This document shows positions 16,254-27,100 of a stretch of DNA of 39,711 bases, in pieces. The notes under the pieces were generated by a model. That model was given only the letters and a program-made list of their open reading frames with translations, searched no databases and was not told where the DNA came from. This DNA is from a virus. The number at the start of each line of letters is the position of its first letter. The stretch's first letter is position 1. The position numbers and the translations under genes were made by a program. Where the stretch lies: the IMG/VR virus record IMGVR_UViG_3300017752_000043, positions 1 to 39,711 of that record. The stretch is one strand, 5' to 3'.

Positions 16254-17037
16254 TGGCTATCTTTTCTTGATAAAATTCATCTTCGTGATAATAAAGTGTA
16301 TTATTGATTGAGTAGTTCTGTAGCTTTAGTTTTTTTCCGCTTGTACTCCAAATACTAAACATGCTTGTCCATTTTTCAACATCTTTTAACATACCATTAA
16401 CTAGTACAGATCTCATATCAATATATGATAATATGTTGGGATCAAAAGGAAATACATCAACATCAATTCTATTAGCAACAATAGTATGCATCATGTCCGG
16501 TTGATATGATAAGTCTACATGTTGTTTTGCAAACATAGTATTTTGTGTATCTCTCCAGTTTTTAGAAATAGGATCTAGCAACTTAAAATATCTTAAACTA
16601 GATTCACTTTTATCAAAGTAGAACATATTACTGTAAACTTTTTTAAGTTTGTAATCATTTGCAAATACTGAAAACTTATGATCATACAATGGCATCATAC
16701 GATAATCTTTACACTGTACAGGAAAACATATATTATGATGATCCAACAAGTAATCCCATAAAGAATCTTGATTCTCCATTACAACTGTTCTGCAATCTAT
16801 TGTAATTGTATAGTCATAAGGACTAGCCCAATATAATTGGTAATCGTTTTGTCTCGTTTCCGGCATAGGCGAAAACTTATAATCAATTACATTATCGTAA
16901 CCTTTGTAACTCTCACTAAGTTTTGTTACTAAACTTACACTTGCATCTTTATTTCTTGTCTTAATACTATCGCATAGAAGTCTTGCTTGTAGTATTTCTT
17001 TTTCAGTATTTGCTTGTATGAGATATCCTTTATTCAT
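16216..17037 (-). CDS. Glycosyltransferase-like protein, altered DxD motif
   Basis: The 273-residue protein resembles nucleotide-diphospho-sugar transferases: GYLIQANTEKEI at the N-terminus, a Rossmann-like half, and the strand YTITIDCRTVVM in the place of the DxD motif. The second Asp is an Arg (D81-C-R83), so metal binding may be altered or lost. Start ATG has GGAG eight bases upstream and overlaps the next upstream gene by eight bases. The C-terminal region is rich in Tyr and basic residues. It may be an active enzyme with a different metal strategy or a non-catalytic paralogue of the upstream gene. Confidence 0.55.
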   Translation of the reverse strand: MNKGYLIQANTEKEILQARLLCDSIKTRNKDASVSLVTKLSESYKGYDNVIDYKFSPMPETRQNDYQLYWASPYDYTITIDCRTVVMENQDSLWDYLLDHHNICFPVQCKDYRMMPLYDHKFSVFANDYKLKKVYSNMFYFDKSESSLRYFKLLDPISKNWRDTQNTMFAKQHVDLSYQPDMMHTIVANRIDVDVFPFDPNILSYIDMRSVLVNGMLKDVEKWTSMFSIWSTSGKKLKLQNYSINNTLYYHEDEFYQEKIANDFRHSREETLN

Positions 17038-17917
17038 TAAACATCTCCACTAACTGGTGATATGATCTACCCAATGCTCTTTTGTTCATTACGTGTAAAT
17101 CTAAATTGTTTGTTTGTACTAGAATGTTTTTCCAGTTCTTCTTATGATCGCAAGCAAGCATTATCCATTTAGTTTTATCTTGTATTTCTACAATATCATC
17201 TTTTTGATTTACGTTAACCATTTGTGTTGGTATTTTACCTATGACATCACTGTCTTGCATTCCATTTAATATATGGCTTGCAATACTTACACAATAATCT
17301 GTACGAAATAACTTTGGTGGAAAGTTGTATAGATACTGATAGAATTGATAGTTTTCTGCTACATGAGCCCATGTATCAAAAAAGATCTTACTTAATTCGC
17401 TTTGATCAAAATAAATTACAGTACTCCACCACATCTTAATTCCAGACTCGTATAAGAACCTTTCACCAGATAATGGTTGCTGATTTCTAATATCTAATGC
17501 TGTGTCGAACATAGCAACACCTGATTGCCTAAAGCACCCAAGTAAGAAATCACTCTTTACAATGTAATCAATATCTAATAGTATAGTTTGCTCAAACGGA
17601 GTGTATTCAAATACTTTGTGCTTGTTACTATTATTAAACTGTGCAACAAACTCCGTCCAAGGACTGTCGTTGTGTATACGTTTATTCTTTTTCATTTCAT
17701 CATTAGTAAGAACAATATAATCAAAACATCTTTCTGCAAGTTCAGGTTTTGATTGTTGAAGCCATGCTTCACTGCCTTCGTCTGTAATTAAGCATACAGG
17801 AAGTTTTAAATGTTCTTTTACATATAATGCGGCTAGTGTTGCAAGTTCTACATAATCAATTTGTTCATTGTTGTATGCAAAAAAGCAAACACCTTGCTTT
17901 GCTTGTTTTTCAGACAT
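17030..17917 (-). CDS. Glycosyltransferase-like protein (GT-A type)
   Basis: The 295-residue protein begins with CFFAYNNEQIDYVELA, a typical first strand of this type of GT, followed by PVCLITDEG and ILLDIDYIV with the DxD motif (D115-D117). A GIKMWWSTVIYF segment resembles the acceptor side of GT8-like proteins. It is related in layout to the next gene downstream. The start overlaps the upstream stop by one base (TAATG). No signal peptide. Probably transfers a sugar from a nucleotide donor; the acceptor is unknown. Confidence 0.65.
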   Translation of the reverse strand: MSEKQAKQGVCFFAYNNEQIDYVELATLAALYVKEHLKLPVCLITDEGSEAWLQQSKPELAERCFDYIVLTNDEMKKNKRIHNDSPWTEFVAQFNNSNKHKVFEYTPFEQTILLDIDYIVKSDFLLGCFRQSGVAMFDTALDIRNQQPLSGERFLYESGIKMWWSTVIYFDQSELSKIFFDTWAHVAENYQFYQYLYNFPPKLFRTDYCVSIASHILNGMQDSDVIGKIPTQMVNVNQKDDIVEIQDKTKWIMLACDHKKNWKNILVQTNNLDLHVMNKRALGRSYHQLVEMFNE

Positions 17918-18264
17918 TACCAGTCCATTGCTGTTTTGATGTTTCTAGATTTCTTAATCTTTGCATATTCAGCCTCATACTCTGTTGTAGCACTGAAGTA
18001 TGCACTTGTTAATTTTTCTAGTAATTCCTCAAAGTTCTTAACATTAATTGGATTTTCTTTTGCATCAACAAGTACACCGTTTTTGTGTCCCATGTCTAAA
18101 AGTGTTTTTACAAATGTGATAGTACTACTATCTGCAATAAAAACACCACCAATATGATGCACAAGTTGTAATTGTGCAAATCTATTTTTAATATTATTTT
18201 TCTGATTGTTAATTGTAGCTGTATAGTTGCTAAACTCTAATGCTTTCTGAAGCCGTTCGTCCAT
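17917..18264 (-). CDS. Small hypothetical protein leading the operon (115 aa)
   Basis: No named family recognised, although small proteins like this occur beside tail genes in marine T4-like phages. It is 115 residues, mostly helical, with a hydrophobic central segment (IGGVFIADSSTITFV) and a charged, coiled-coil-like C-terminal helix (TTEYEAEYAKIKKS). Start ATG is preceded by TAGGAG six bases upstream, one of the best ribosome binding sites in the window. It is the first gene after the promoter region at 18290-18318. The stop overlaps the downstream GT start. Confidence 0.7.
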   Translation of the reverse strand: MDERLQKALEFSNYTATINNQKNNIKNRFAQLQLVHHIGGVFIADSSTITFVKTLLDMGHKNGVLVDAKENPINVKNFEELLEKLTSAYFSATTEYEAEYAKIKKSRNIKTAMDW

Positions 18265-18289
18265 AGATTACTCCTATAAGAATAGTATG

Positions 18290-18318
18290 ATTGTATGATA
18301 TTTATGGGAGTATGTCAA
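18290..18318 (-). promoter_or_regulatory. Near-consensus sigma70-type promoter of the radical SAM/GT operon
   Basis: On the minus strand TTGACA (18313-18318) is followed by exactly 17 bases and then TACAAT (18290-18295). Transcription would begin near 18283, about 20 bases before the ATG at 18264. The -35 box is a perfect consensus and the -10 box has one mismatch. This suggests recognition by host RNA polymerase, therefore possible early expression, unlike the late virion genes next door. Confidence 0.7.
18299..18306 (-). promoter_or_regulatory. T4-type late motif inside the sigma70 promoter
   Basis: CATAAATA on the minus strand lies in the spacer between the -35 and -10 boxes of the sigma70-like promoter. 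The ATG is about 35 bases downstream. If used, the operon would be transcribed late as well as early. Confidence 0.45.
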
Positions 18319-18326
18319 CAAGAAAT

Positions 18327-19652
18327 TTAAGAAAATGGTGTCCACCCTGTAACTGTCTTAACTATAGGTGGGTTTATTTCTTTAAATAGGTAGGTAGTAC
18401 TACCCGGTGTACCTGTAACTAGTGTTCTAGAAAAGCTACTATCGCTTGGATCTGGACTATCAATTGCAACCTTATAACCGTTGTGCAGTATCATTTCAGC
18501 ATTAATCATGTATAAATCAGCTTGATCTTCAATTATTGTTGTTTTTACATAAATCTCAAATTTTCCTGTAGTTGCATTGTCTTGAGCTCTAGCCTCAATT
18601 CTCAGCCTTCTTGACGTATAGGCACTATATCCACCGTAACCGCCGTAACCACCATATCCGCCATAGCCTCCATAACCTCCGTAGCCACCGTATCCTCCGT
18701 AGCCGCCATATCCTGAAGATAAGATTGATGAACTAGCATATCCACCATAGCCTCCATATCCACCATAGCCTCCATATCCGCCATAGCCTCCATATCCACC
18801 ATAGCCGCCATATCCGCCATATGCTGATGGGTTTTGATTACCTGATGCTTCAAATAATATATTGTATCTTCCGTCTGGAAATAAATTGTAGAAGCCTCTG
18901 GTTAATCCAATATTTGCTCCTTGGTTAGTACCATTGCTTGTTGTACTGATAGCACCTATGCGTACTACCCCAATTGAATTAAACACATAGGTCCATATTC
19001 CGTCATAAGCAGTCGTGCCTCCTGATGTAAGATCAGTTTCTAAAGATGTTAGTAACTGTCCTCCAGAATTAAAAAAATGTCTTGCATGGTTGTAATTATC
19101 AAATTCGTACATCTGTTCAGCAAACAAGTTATCTGGAAAAGGTGCATTACCTCTTACAGTCTTTGCACCATTGCCACTTACAATACTGTCTGCATCATCT
19201 AAGCATGTGAATTTGTTTGCATCAACAACAGTAACAATCTTGTTTCTTACTTCTTCTACTTCTGCATGTGTAACCAAGTTAAGAACATTATTTGGCAATG
19301 GTCTTGTTTCTAATCCATTGTAACTTGCATTAACTGGATATAGGAAATCATTGTTAATATGATACATGCCTGCGTTTACTTGTGCTGCCACTGTATTGAG
19401 ATGTTCTCTTTCAATCAATTGTCCTGTTGCTACACTTGTTTGTGTTGTTCCTTTAACTTTAACCGCATCTTGTCCCCAACCTTTTCTTCTTGGCGAGTTA
19501 GGATGATTATGATTTATATCAAACTGAAATGGGTAGTTTTCACCGTTCATACCGCTTGCTGGATCACTCCAATAGTCGTTATAAAACGCTACCAGTTTTG
19601 TCATAAAATCTGATGCGCTTATTGTGGCATTAGGAACAAAGGGTGTAGACAA
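18327..19652 (-). CDS. Tail-fibre/virion structural protein with Tyr-Gly-Gly repeats
   Basis: The 441-residue protein has a beta-rich N-terminal part, then two blocks of nine YGG repeats (roughly residues 276-304 and 313-340, DNA 18626-18823) separated by a short Ser/Ile linker (ASSSILSS), then a beta-rich C-terminal domain. Glycine-rich repeats are common in phage tail-fibre tips and adhesins, where they may form packed polyglycine-type helices. The start is TTG, supported by GGAG nine bases upstream and by a stop codon immediately upstream that leaves no ATG alternative before residue 17. It follows the fibre gene upstream by one base. As the last virion gene before the modification operon, it is a candidate target of those enzymes (inference). 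Confidence 0.8.
   Translation of the reverse strand: MSTPFVPNATISASDFMTKLVAFYNDYWSDPASGMNGENYPFQFDINHNHPNSPRRKGWGQDAVKVKGTTQTSVATGQLIEREHLNTVAAQVNAGMYHINNDFLYPVNASYNGLETRPLPNNVLNLVTHAEVEEVRNKIVTVVDANKFTCLDDADSIVSGNGAKTVRGNAPFPDNLFAEQMYEFDNYNHARHFFNSGGQLLTSLETDLTSGGTTAYDGIWTYVFNSIGVVRIGAISTTSNGTNQGANIGLTRGFYNLFPDGRYNILFEASGNQNPSAYGGYGGYGGYGGYGGYGGYGGYGGYGGYASSSILSSGYGGYGGYGGYGGYGGYGGYGGYGGYGGYSAYTSRRLRIEARAQDNATTGKFEIYVKTTIIEDQADLYMINAEMILHNGYKVAIDSPDPSDSSFSRTLVTGTPGSTTYLFKEINPPIVKTVTGWTPFS
18626..18823 (-). repeat. Two blocks of nine 9-bp (Tyr-Gly-Gly) repeats
   Basis: Each block encodes nine YGG units. The blocks are separated by about 24 bases (18714-18737). Codons vary between units (GGT, GGA, GGC; TAT, TAC), so the DNA repeat is imperfect while the protein repeat is exact. 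That points to selection on the protein. Change in unit number would keep the frame. Confidence 0.9.
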
Positions 19653-19653
19653 T

Positions 19654-20529
19654 TTACTTTACTCCAACAACTACTTCAATTACATCAACTTCTTGTGTTG
19701 CCTTATCCTCTAACGCACGACCAATAATACATTTCCAGTCGCTAGTATCTGATGCTTTTGCAACACCCGGTGTGCTACTTACAACAAGTCTTTGTCCTTT
19801 TGTTACTGGTCCAATTACTTTACAAGGTACCCTACCGGAAAGTGCAACAGCTGAGCCTGTTCCTTCTAGTGCGCTATTCATTAAATATGCTGGTTCTGTT
19901 GATACTACACCAAATACTTCTGTACAATTTTCATTTGCACATTCTGTAATCTCTGCACTACCTCCAAGCATCACAACTGTTCCTGGCTCATATTCTTTAT
20001 CGCTTGCATACATTTCTGCAAGGTCAGCATATTCTGCACTAGTTGCTATACCATGAAACTTTGCACCTGTTTGATTTGTTAGTGTCAGTCCTGTTTTAAT
20101 TTTAGGAAAGGTTGAGTATACTGCATCATTTATGTTTACATCAAAGTTTGCTTCTGTACTCATTGCTACTACATCACTACCATTTTGTTGGATAATATAA
20201 ACTAAGTGATCAATTCCCATTGTATCTTTTACTGTGCGTTGTTCTGACATAGTTGAGACTGTTAACCATCGACCAACTGCATCAGTTGATCCGGTAGTGT
20301 CCCAAATGTATAAAACTGTGTTTGTAGTATCATACCAAAGCTGACCTTCAATTGGATCCGTAGGTGCTGTATCGCTTGCTTGATTTTGTAGCAGATTGAT
20401 AAAACTTTGTGCTACTGATTGGCCATATCCAAAGTAATCTTTACCAACAAGTTCAAGACTAGTTTCTGTATTCAGTTGGCCCTCGTTAATTGTAATTGTG
20501 CCGTTTTTCTTGTTTACTGTATATGACAT
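19654..20529 (-). CDS. Tail-fibre-like virion protein, possible IMC/peptidase G2-like C-terminal domain
   Basis: The 291-residue protein has an N-terminal segment seen in marine phage virion proteins (TITINEGQLNTETSL and GQLWYDTTN) and a C-terminal part with ATSAEYADLAEMYASD and YEPGTVVMLGG, which resembles the intramolecular chaperone/autocleavage-type (peptidase G2) domain of some tail fibres. I am not sure cleavage occurs; the catalytic Ser is not obvious. ATG start, AGGAAG about eight bases upstream. It lies three bases after the stop of the upstream structural gene. Role: part of the fibre or a fibre-attached trimerisation domain. Confidence 0.7.
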   Translation of the reverse strand: MSYTVNKKNGTITINEGQLNTETSLELVGKDYFGYGQSVAQSFINLLQNQASDTAPTDPIEGQLWYDTTNTVLYIWDTTGSTDAVGRWLTVSTMSEQRTVKDTMGIDHLVYIIQQNGSDVVAMSTEANFDVNINDAVYSTFPKIKTGLTLTNQTGAKFHGIATSAEYADLAEMYASDKEYEPGTVVMLGGSAEITECANENCTEVFGVVSTEPAYLMNSALEGTGSAVALSGRVPCKVIGPVTKGQRLVVSSTPGVAKASDTSDWKCIIGRALEDKATQEVDVIEVVVGVK

Positions 20530-20532
20530 CTT

Positions 20533-21126
20533 TTAACTTCCTGCTGTTATTCTTAGAGTATATCGAATCTCTAGTTTACGGTTAAGGCTTTTTTGTATAG
20601 GGTGAAAAATTAAATGTGTAAGTAGTTCATCGTTGTCGCCAACAAGTGCAAGTTCGTCAAATACATAATTTTCTGGATCATCAAAGTCGCTTGCATCATC
20701 ACTTGGTTGAGCTGTGCTTGGTTCATTATAATCAAGTGTTACAATTGAAGTTAAGTCTCTAAATGTTTGACCTGACTCTCCTGTAACTTCAAATGAGGCT
20801 ACAGCCTTTTCAAAGATTGTTGTACCGCTAGAACCAAATCCTTGTTCATATAGAGATTGTCCTGGGCCGCTTGTGTTGGGTTGTTTGTATGTAATGTTAC
20901 CATTAGCATCAATCATAGTACCGCCTCTACCAAATCTAATTTTAGTAATATAGTAATCTAATCCGTTTTGGTTGGTTTGATTACCAAGTAGATTTGCAAT
21001 AGCGATAGCCATGTTTTCAAAGTTAATTGCATTAAATTTATCAAGCAGAACTTCACCCGTGTCTGCATCGCTGATCAGTACATGACCGCTAAATGATAAA
21101 TGTGCATTATCTGTTGTATTATACAT
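20533..21126 (-). CDS. Virion structural protein (baseplate/fibre), 197 aa
   Basis: The protein has the segment HLSFSGHVLISDADTG near the N-terminus followed by FENMAIAIANLLGN, a pattern I associate with structural proteins of marine T4-like phages next to the giant baseplate protein. The rest is beta-rich with an acidic segment (DDASDFDDPE). I chose the ATG at 21126 because AAAGGAAC lies upstream; an ATG ten codons earlier (21156) has no ribosome binding site. It may be a baseplate or fibre connector. It is in the position of gp8 in T4, but I see no clear gp8 homology. Confidence 0.65.
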   Translation of the reverse strand: MYNTTDNAHLSFSGHVLISDADTGEVLLDKFNAINFENMAIAIANLLGNQTNQNGLDYYITKIRFGRGGTMIDANGNITYKQPNTSGPGQSLYEQGFGSSGTTIFEKAVASFEVTGESGQTFRDLTSIVTLDYNEPSTAQPSDDASDFDDPENYVFDELALVGDNDELLTHLIFHPIQKSLNRKLEIRYTLRITAGS

Positions 21127-21171
21127 GTTTGCCTGTTCCTTTACACTATTTAGCATAGAAATTAAATACGC

Positions 21172-24100
21172 TTATATAGCTATTCCTTTGCCTAGTGCAT
21201 TAAGTTCCGATGCTGTTAAGCTATCAGAACTTGTTAATATACTCTTGCCCATATCGTTGAGCTTTAGTGTGTTTCCAGATACTTGACTTGCTGTAAGTAA
21301 ACTATCTGTTATATCTGTAATGCTTGTACCTAATGGCGCATTAATTTTTCTTGTGTTGTTCGTTGCCCTATCAATGATATGCAAAATATTTCCATCTTTA
21401 TAGTATTCCATGATCTCGCTGTTGATATATAAAAATCCATTGTTGCTAAAGTTTGTTGCATCTGTAACTGTAATTTCATCTGTTGTGAGATCAATTGCTG
21501 TTGTAGTTGTAGAAGTTTTTGCGTCTTCTAATCCCACAAACATTGGAAGCTCTTCGTTATAATTTCTTAAGTATGTAAATGTTCTTGTATTTGCATCTAC
21601 TGTACTTCCGTTTGTGTTTGTTTGCACCACAATACCAATTGAGCTATCAATATCAACATGCAAGTTATGTTGTCTCAGAGGATTGTTTATACTTGCGTAC
21701 ATCTCTGGTTGTAAGAATGGACCATTGTTGTAAGTTGTTGATGCAGATGAATCCCACATATTACCACTGTCAACTTCTTGATCATATGTTGTATTCCAGT
21801 CATCACCGCCATCATATATTGTTCCTACATAAGTTCTAGTTAAGTCATCCAACTTCATTGTGATTACTTGCTTTGGACTTTCTACAATTGATATATTAGT
21901 ATGTTCTAGTGCTTCGCTAGTGTCAACAATATTATCAATCTTTGTGTGAAAAGGTTTGACTGTGTTTACGTAACCAATGATATTATTTACTGTACTGCGT
22001 GTGTATTTTCTCACTGTGGTATTAATATCATGAACTATGTCAAGTTTTACATAAGTTGTTTTGTGTACCCAGTTTGGTTGATCTTGTTCACTGAATACAC
22101 TGTCAACCATTGCAAAGAAAAATTCGTTAAATTTAAATTTATTAATATCTGTAAACCAATCATTTCTACATGCATCTACAATAATACGCCACCAAACTTT
22201 AGTGCTTGTATCATCCCAAATTGTACTATCCCATGCAAATACATCCCAACCTGCACGTTTACGTGCAACAATTTGATCTAGTTCAATTGTACTATTTTTC
22301 TTTTCAGTGATGTACCAATCGTTATCTTGATACTCCCAAATCTCATCTCGTACTAGATCGTCTTGTATAGTTTTTAGCAACACTATAGTATGAACTGAGG
22401 TGTCTACTCCACTTAGTTCACTACTGTTTGTAATAGTTAATGTTGGTTGTGCATATAAACTTCTGTATTTGCTTACATAGTCTACCCATTTCCATGTCTT
22501 GTCTGGCATGTTGTTTTTAATAAATTCTCTATTCCATTGGTGTCTGTAGTTTCTATATAAGTTTATATCTTTTAGTAACGCATTAATTACATCACGTGCG
22601 TTTTGTCTAGCCAATCCATGATTTTGGAACCATGCTTGTCTAATATTCCTATCGTCACCGTATCTGTTAAATGGATGTACATAATAATCTGGAAGTGTTT
22701 GTTCTTTTGCATCAACTGTTGCTAGATTATTTCTCAAGCCAATATAGTAATAATCTGGAATTAAATCACTGCCTCTTGCAATACTTGTCCAACTGTTATG
22801 GTTAATCCCATCTGGTACGATGTTTATTTGTAGTACACTACTTGTGTCGTTTAAGTATAGATCAGTATTTGCTGTAATAAATGCATTTGATTCGATTACT
22901 GAGAACCAAGCAATTCCGTTTGCTGTTGGATTAGAAATAATATCTGCAACTGCTTTATTTGTAAGCATTTTGTTTGCAGGGTATGTATTTTTGTTCTTTA
23001 CCCAGAAATAATAACAAGTGTTGTAGTTACCTAATAATGCATCCCATTCTTCAACTGATGAATAAAAGTATTCATTTTCTTGTAGTAAGTCATTGTAAAT
23101 ATAAAAAGCCTCACCTGATGATACTGTACCAAACATTTCAACCTTGCCTTCTACTGCTTGTGCATATTCTTCTGGTGGTACAGAACTCTTTGTCCATTCG
23201 TAAACATCAATGCTAGAACCAGGAAATAGTCTGCCCCAATGTGTACTCTTGTAATCTAAGTCTCCTTGATCATAATCATAATAACGTGTTGTGCTTGTAT
23301 CCCACCAACGCTTGCCTACTTGATCCTGTGACCAGTAGTTATCTTCTACTACTGTATATTCTTCGTTGCTTGTTTGATTGTATGCAGCCAAATCAACATC
23401 ACTAGTCATATCAATTTCGCTTTGTGCAATACCTGGAATAATTCCTCTTAGTGGATCAAATAATTCTAGTTGTTTCACAACGGTGTTGTTATTATAATCA
23501 TATATTGTAATGTTTTCAACATCATTGTTTAAAATTCTTTGTATAGTTTTTCTTTCAGGAACAAAACCCGAGGCTGCTGTTTTTCTAAATACGTTTGTTG
23601 ACCTTGCTTCATTGTCATCAAATTTAACAAATGACAGGCTAAGATTTGGGATTTGAAATAGTGTACTTGCTTCTGCAGCATTTAACTGTGTGTTGGTTTC
23701 AAAACGTTGACTACGCAATACCATTACACTACTTGCATTACCGCATCTATCAATAAACTTATCAATATAAAATATTTTGTTGTCTGATGGATGTACTTGT
23801 GTAACTTTGTGTATGCCATCAATATTTGGTTGTGTTGTTGTATTAGTTAGTAGAACAAAATCTCCTACTTGTAGATTATGATCACTAATTGTTGTAACTT
23901 GTGCATCGTTGCCATCACTGGTCGCTGCACCTGCACAAATTCCACAACCATCTGGATCGTTTGAATCAAATGTATACAGTCCATGATTTTGAACTTGTAG
24001 GACATTCCAATCATTATATTTTGTTTTGATTGTATCAGTTTCTGCAACTTCGTAGTCAGTATCGTTTACAATCCAAATATTAAATAATACTGGATCTTGG

Positions 24101-27100
24101 TCATCACTTAATTCTTCCCAATCATTTCTTGCATCTCCTACTCCATAATATTCAAATGAGTTTTGTACACCAGCTATCAGTGTTGACTGAATACCAGTAG
24201 GTAAACCTGCTAGGTTATTGAATGTTGTGTTTCCAAAGTCTAAACTTGATCTAGTTGAACTAATATTGATACGACTGTTTTGTACACTTGCTGTTATATC
24301 AGTAATGCCTTGTGTAGTCATATGATTGTTAATTTGTTCAACTGCTCTAATCATATTAGTATATGTGTTTACTGTAGTAGTGCTATATGGATAAAGTGCG
24401 TCAAGACCAAACAGTCCATTACCGTCAGTAACAACAAGATTTTCATCAGCACTTGCAACTGTAATCACTAATGCATTGTTTTGTTCTGTTGCAGTGGTGT
24501 TAGGAAATGATGCTTGATTAAACTGATCTAATATTTCTTGCATTGTTAATGGAAGAAAAGCAAATCCTGTTACAACATTTTCTGTGTCACCAACTGTAGG
24601 ATTGTTGATATCAAAAAGGAATAGCAGTGAATTAGTTGCTGCTGATGCTACAGTAAGTGTAGCAGTCAAACTTGTACTTGTTAAATCTAATTGTATTGTA
24701 CCTTGTGCAGATAAACCAGCAGTAAGTCCAGTGATACTAGCATTATTAATTGCTTGTAGTATATCTGCTGTATTCATTCCTTGATCAATATATTCAAGAT
24801 CAAACTGTATCAAGTTACCTGGTGCAAATGAACTTGTATCGTTAAACGTAACGTCTTGTCCATTTACTACATAATTACTACTTGGTACAACATTGCCTGC
24901 TACTCTTACTTGACTCAAGAAGTAACCAAGTGGTGAAAGTGTTGCGTCTGTAATAGTATAGGTATCTTGTAAAGTTTGTACATGTCTTAAAAGAACATCA
25001 ATAGTTTCTCCACCTGTTAATGTTTCATTAACAGTTAAGTCTTGTCCAGATACAGTAAAGTTAGTTGTAAGTATTCCATCAACAGCAACTTGAAATACAC
25101 TGTAAGTAGTGCCACTTAGAGGTGTGCTAATTGTGAATGTATCTTGTACTGGATCTGTTATAGGATCTGGAATTGGCACGATGAATACTTCAGGAATATT
25201 TGGAGGTGTATTAGATGCTATAGCAAGGTTACCATCTGTAATAGCCGACGGTCTTGTGTCAAAGTTGATTGGTGTACCATTGATTGTAATTGACTGACCT
25301 GCCACTGATGGCAGTACAGGTCCTGGAATGTTACCTATAATTGTAGCAGGCGCTACAACTGTTTGTTGCTGTGTAGTTCCTCTAAACTCAACTGTGGTTC
25401 CATTTAGTGTTAGTCTATTTGAATCTCTTACAATTGGGTTTTGAATACTTCCAACAGCTACAATGTCATTTAAACCAATAGTAGTATCTTGTAATGTTAT
25501 TTGCTGGCTACCAATATCAACCACAGTTCCAAAAGGAAATGTTGGATTAGTTTTTGTACCAGTTTCAGTAATGCCTTCTGATGTAACTGTAAGTCCTGTA
25601 GAGTCCACTATACATTTGTATAGTCTACTTTGATATCTCACAAGGTCTCCAATAACATAGCTTGTGCTATTGTTCCAAGATTCTATTGTAGCATAGTTAG
25701 CAGTTGAGTCATAAACACTTGGTAATGTACGTGTGTTAAATGCATAGTAGTCTGCTTCAGTAGAAAGCATCTCACCTGCTGTTTTAAGTGAGAAGTCTGT
25801 ACTATTAAATTCGCCAACATTAAATTGTGTATTGCTTTTGTTTACAAATCTAGCATCTTGTGTATTGATAGCAATACTCGATGTTGCTGTTTTATTTTCA
25901 GCAAATTCTACAACTTGTGGATTGTTAGTAAGTTCGCTTTGTTTTAATTGAATCTCTGTACTTGACTTTCGTGTTGTATCTCCAAAGTAACTATGGTTGA
26001 ACATAAACTTTTCGCTGATAGTTATATCCTTGGCACCTTTAATAAATCTAGCAAGTCTATCAATACTTGCGTTTGTACCCGACTCTTTAATAGCACCTTG
26101 ATAAAATTTTGTTACTACGTTTGGATCAAGATACAAATCATTAAGCCACTCTCTTTCAATATTACCAATTGTAATATCTTTTGCATGTCTGATATTTTTA
26201 TTAAATTCTGTAACATCTGTCTTATAGTAATCGTTTATTTCTTGTACACTACTGTCAAAGTTTTGAACAATATGATCATCAAAAACCAAGTAGCCTGGTG
26301 CACGTTTGTTACCATCCCATTCTTTTGTTATGCCCCCTCTGGCAAGTAATCTTTGTTGTGTTGTTGCTTTTGCAGAATCTTGTATTACTTGACCAAATGT
26401 TGTTCTGTCATTAAAAACAAATGCATGTTCGTAATCTAAAATAGCAATAGTGATGTTACCAATTGTTGCACCTTGCTTTGTGCTTATCACAGTTGATTCA
26501 TTTTTTCTTTTTACTTGTACATCTTCTATATCAACTACTGTGCCATCTTTGTAAAGCATATTATTTGCTGGATATCTAAGTGTATCAAACTCAACAACAT
26601 GTCCATGCGTTGCTGTAATCTCAACCTTACTTCCCAAATCTAATATTAGTTCATCACCCTCAACTGCACGTACTGTCCAGTTTATGAATAAGTTTGCTTG
26701 TGCTTCTTTGTTTGTACCATGATTGAATCCAAGTGTTTCTAAGTATGCAAAGTAACCACGCACAAAGTTATACACATCTTGTATCTTACTAAACGTTGTC
26801 CCATATTCAGCAACGCTTGTTTCTTTTGCAAAGTTAAAATATTTTTTAAGTGTTTTATTTGATACTGTAATTTCTCTAAATGGCCTTGTACCACTTGTCT
26901 CAGGTTCAAAGAATCTAAAGTCTTGTCTGTTGTTACTAATACCGTATACTTGATAACCTTGTGCATCTCTTTTAATTATTATTTGGCTTGCATTAATAAC
27001 TGTATGTGGATAACCCTTGTGCATTACAATTTTATAATCTTGAGAACTAATTCCATACGAACCAATAAAACTACTTTCAGCAAAGAAGTTTATACTGCTT

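Noticed and set aside
18626-18823. Repeat block as a CRISPR array
   Set aside because: Units are 9 bp, continuous and in frame with the YGG protein repeat, with no spacers.
18602-18853. Met/Ala/Asp-rich frame across the YGG repeats
   Set aside because: A shadow of the glycine-tyrosine repeat in another frame on the same strand; the repeated pattern itself explains it.
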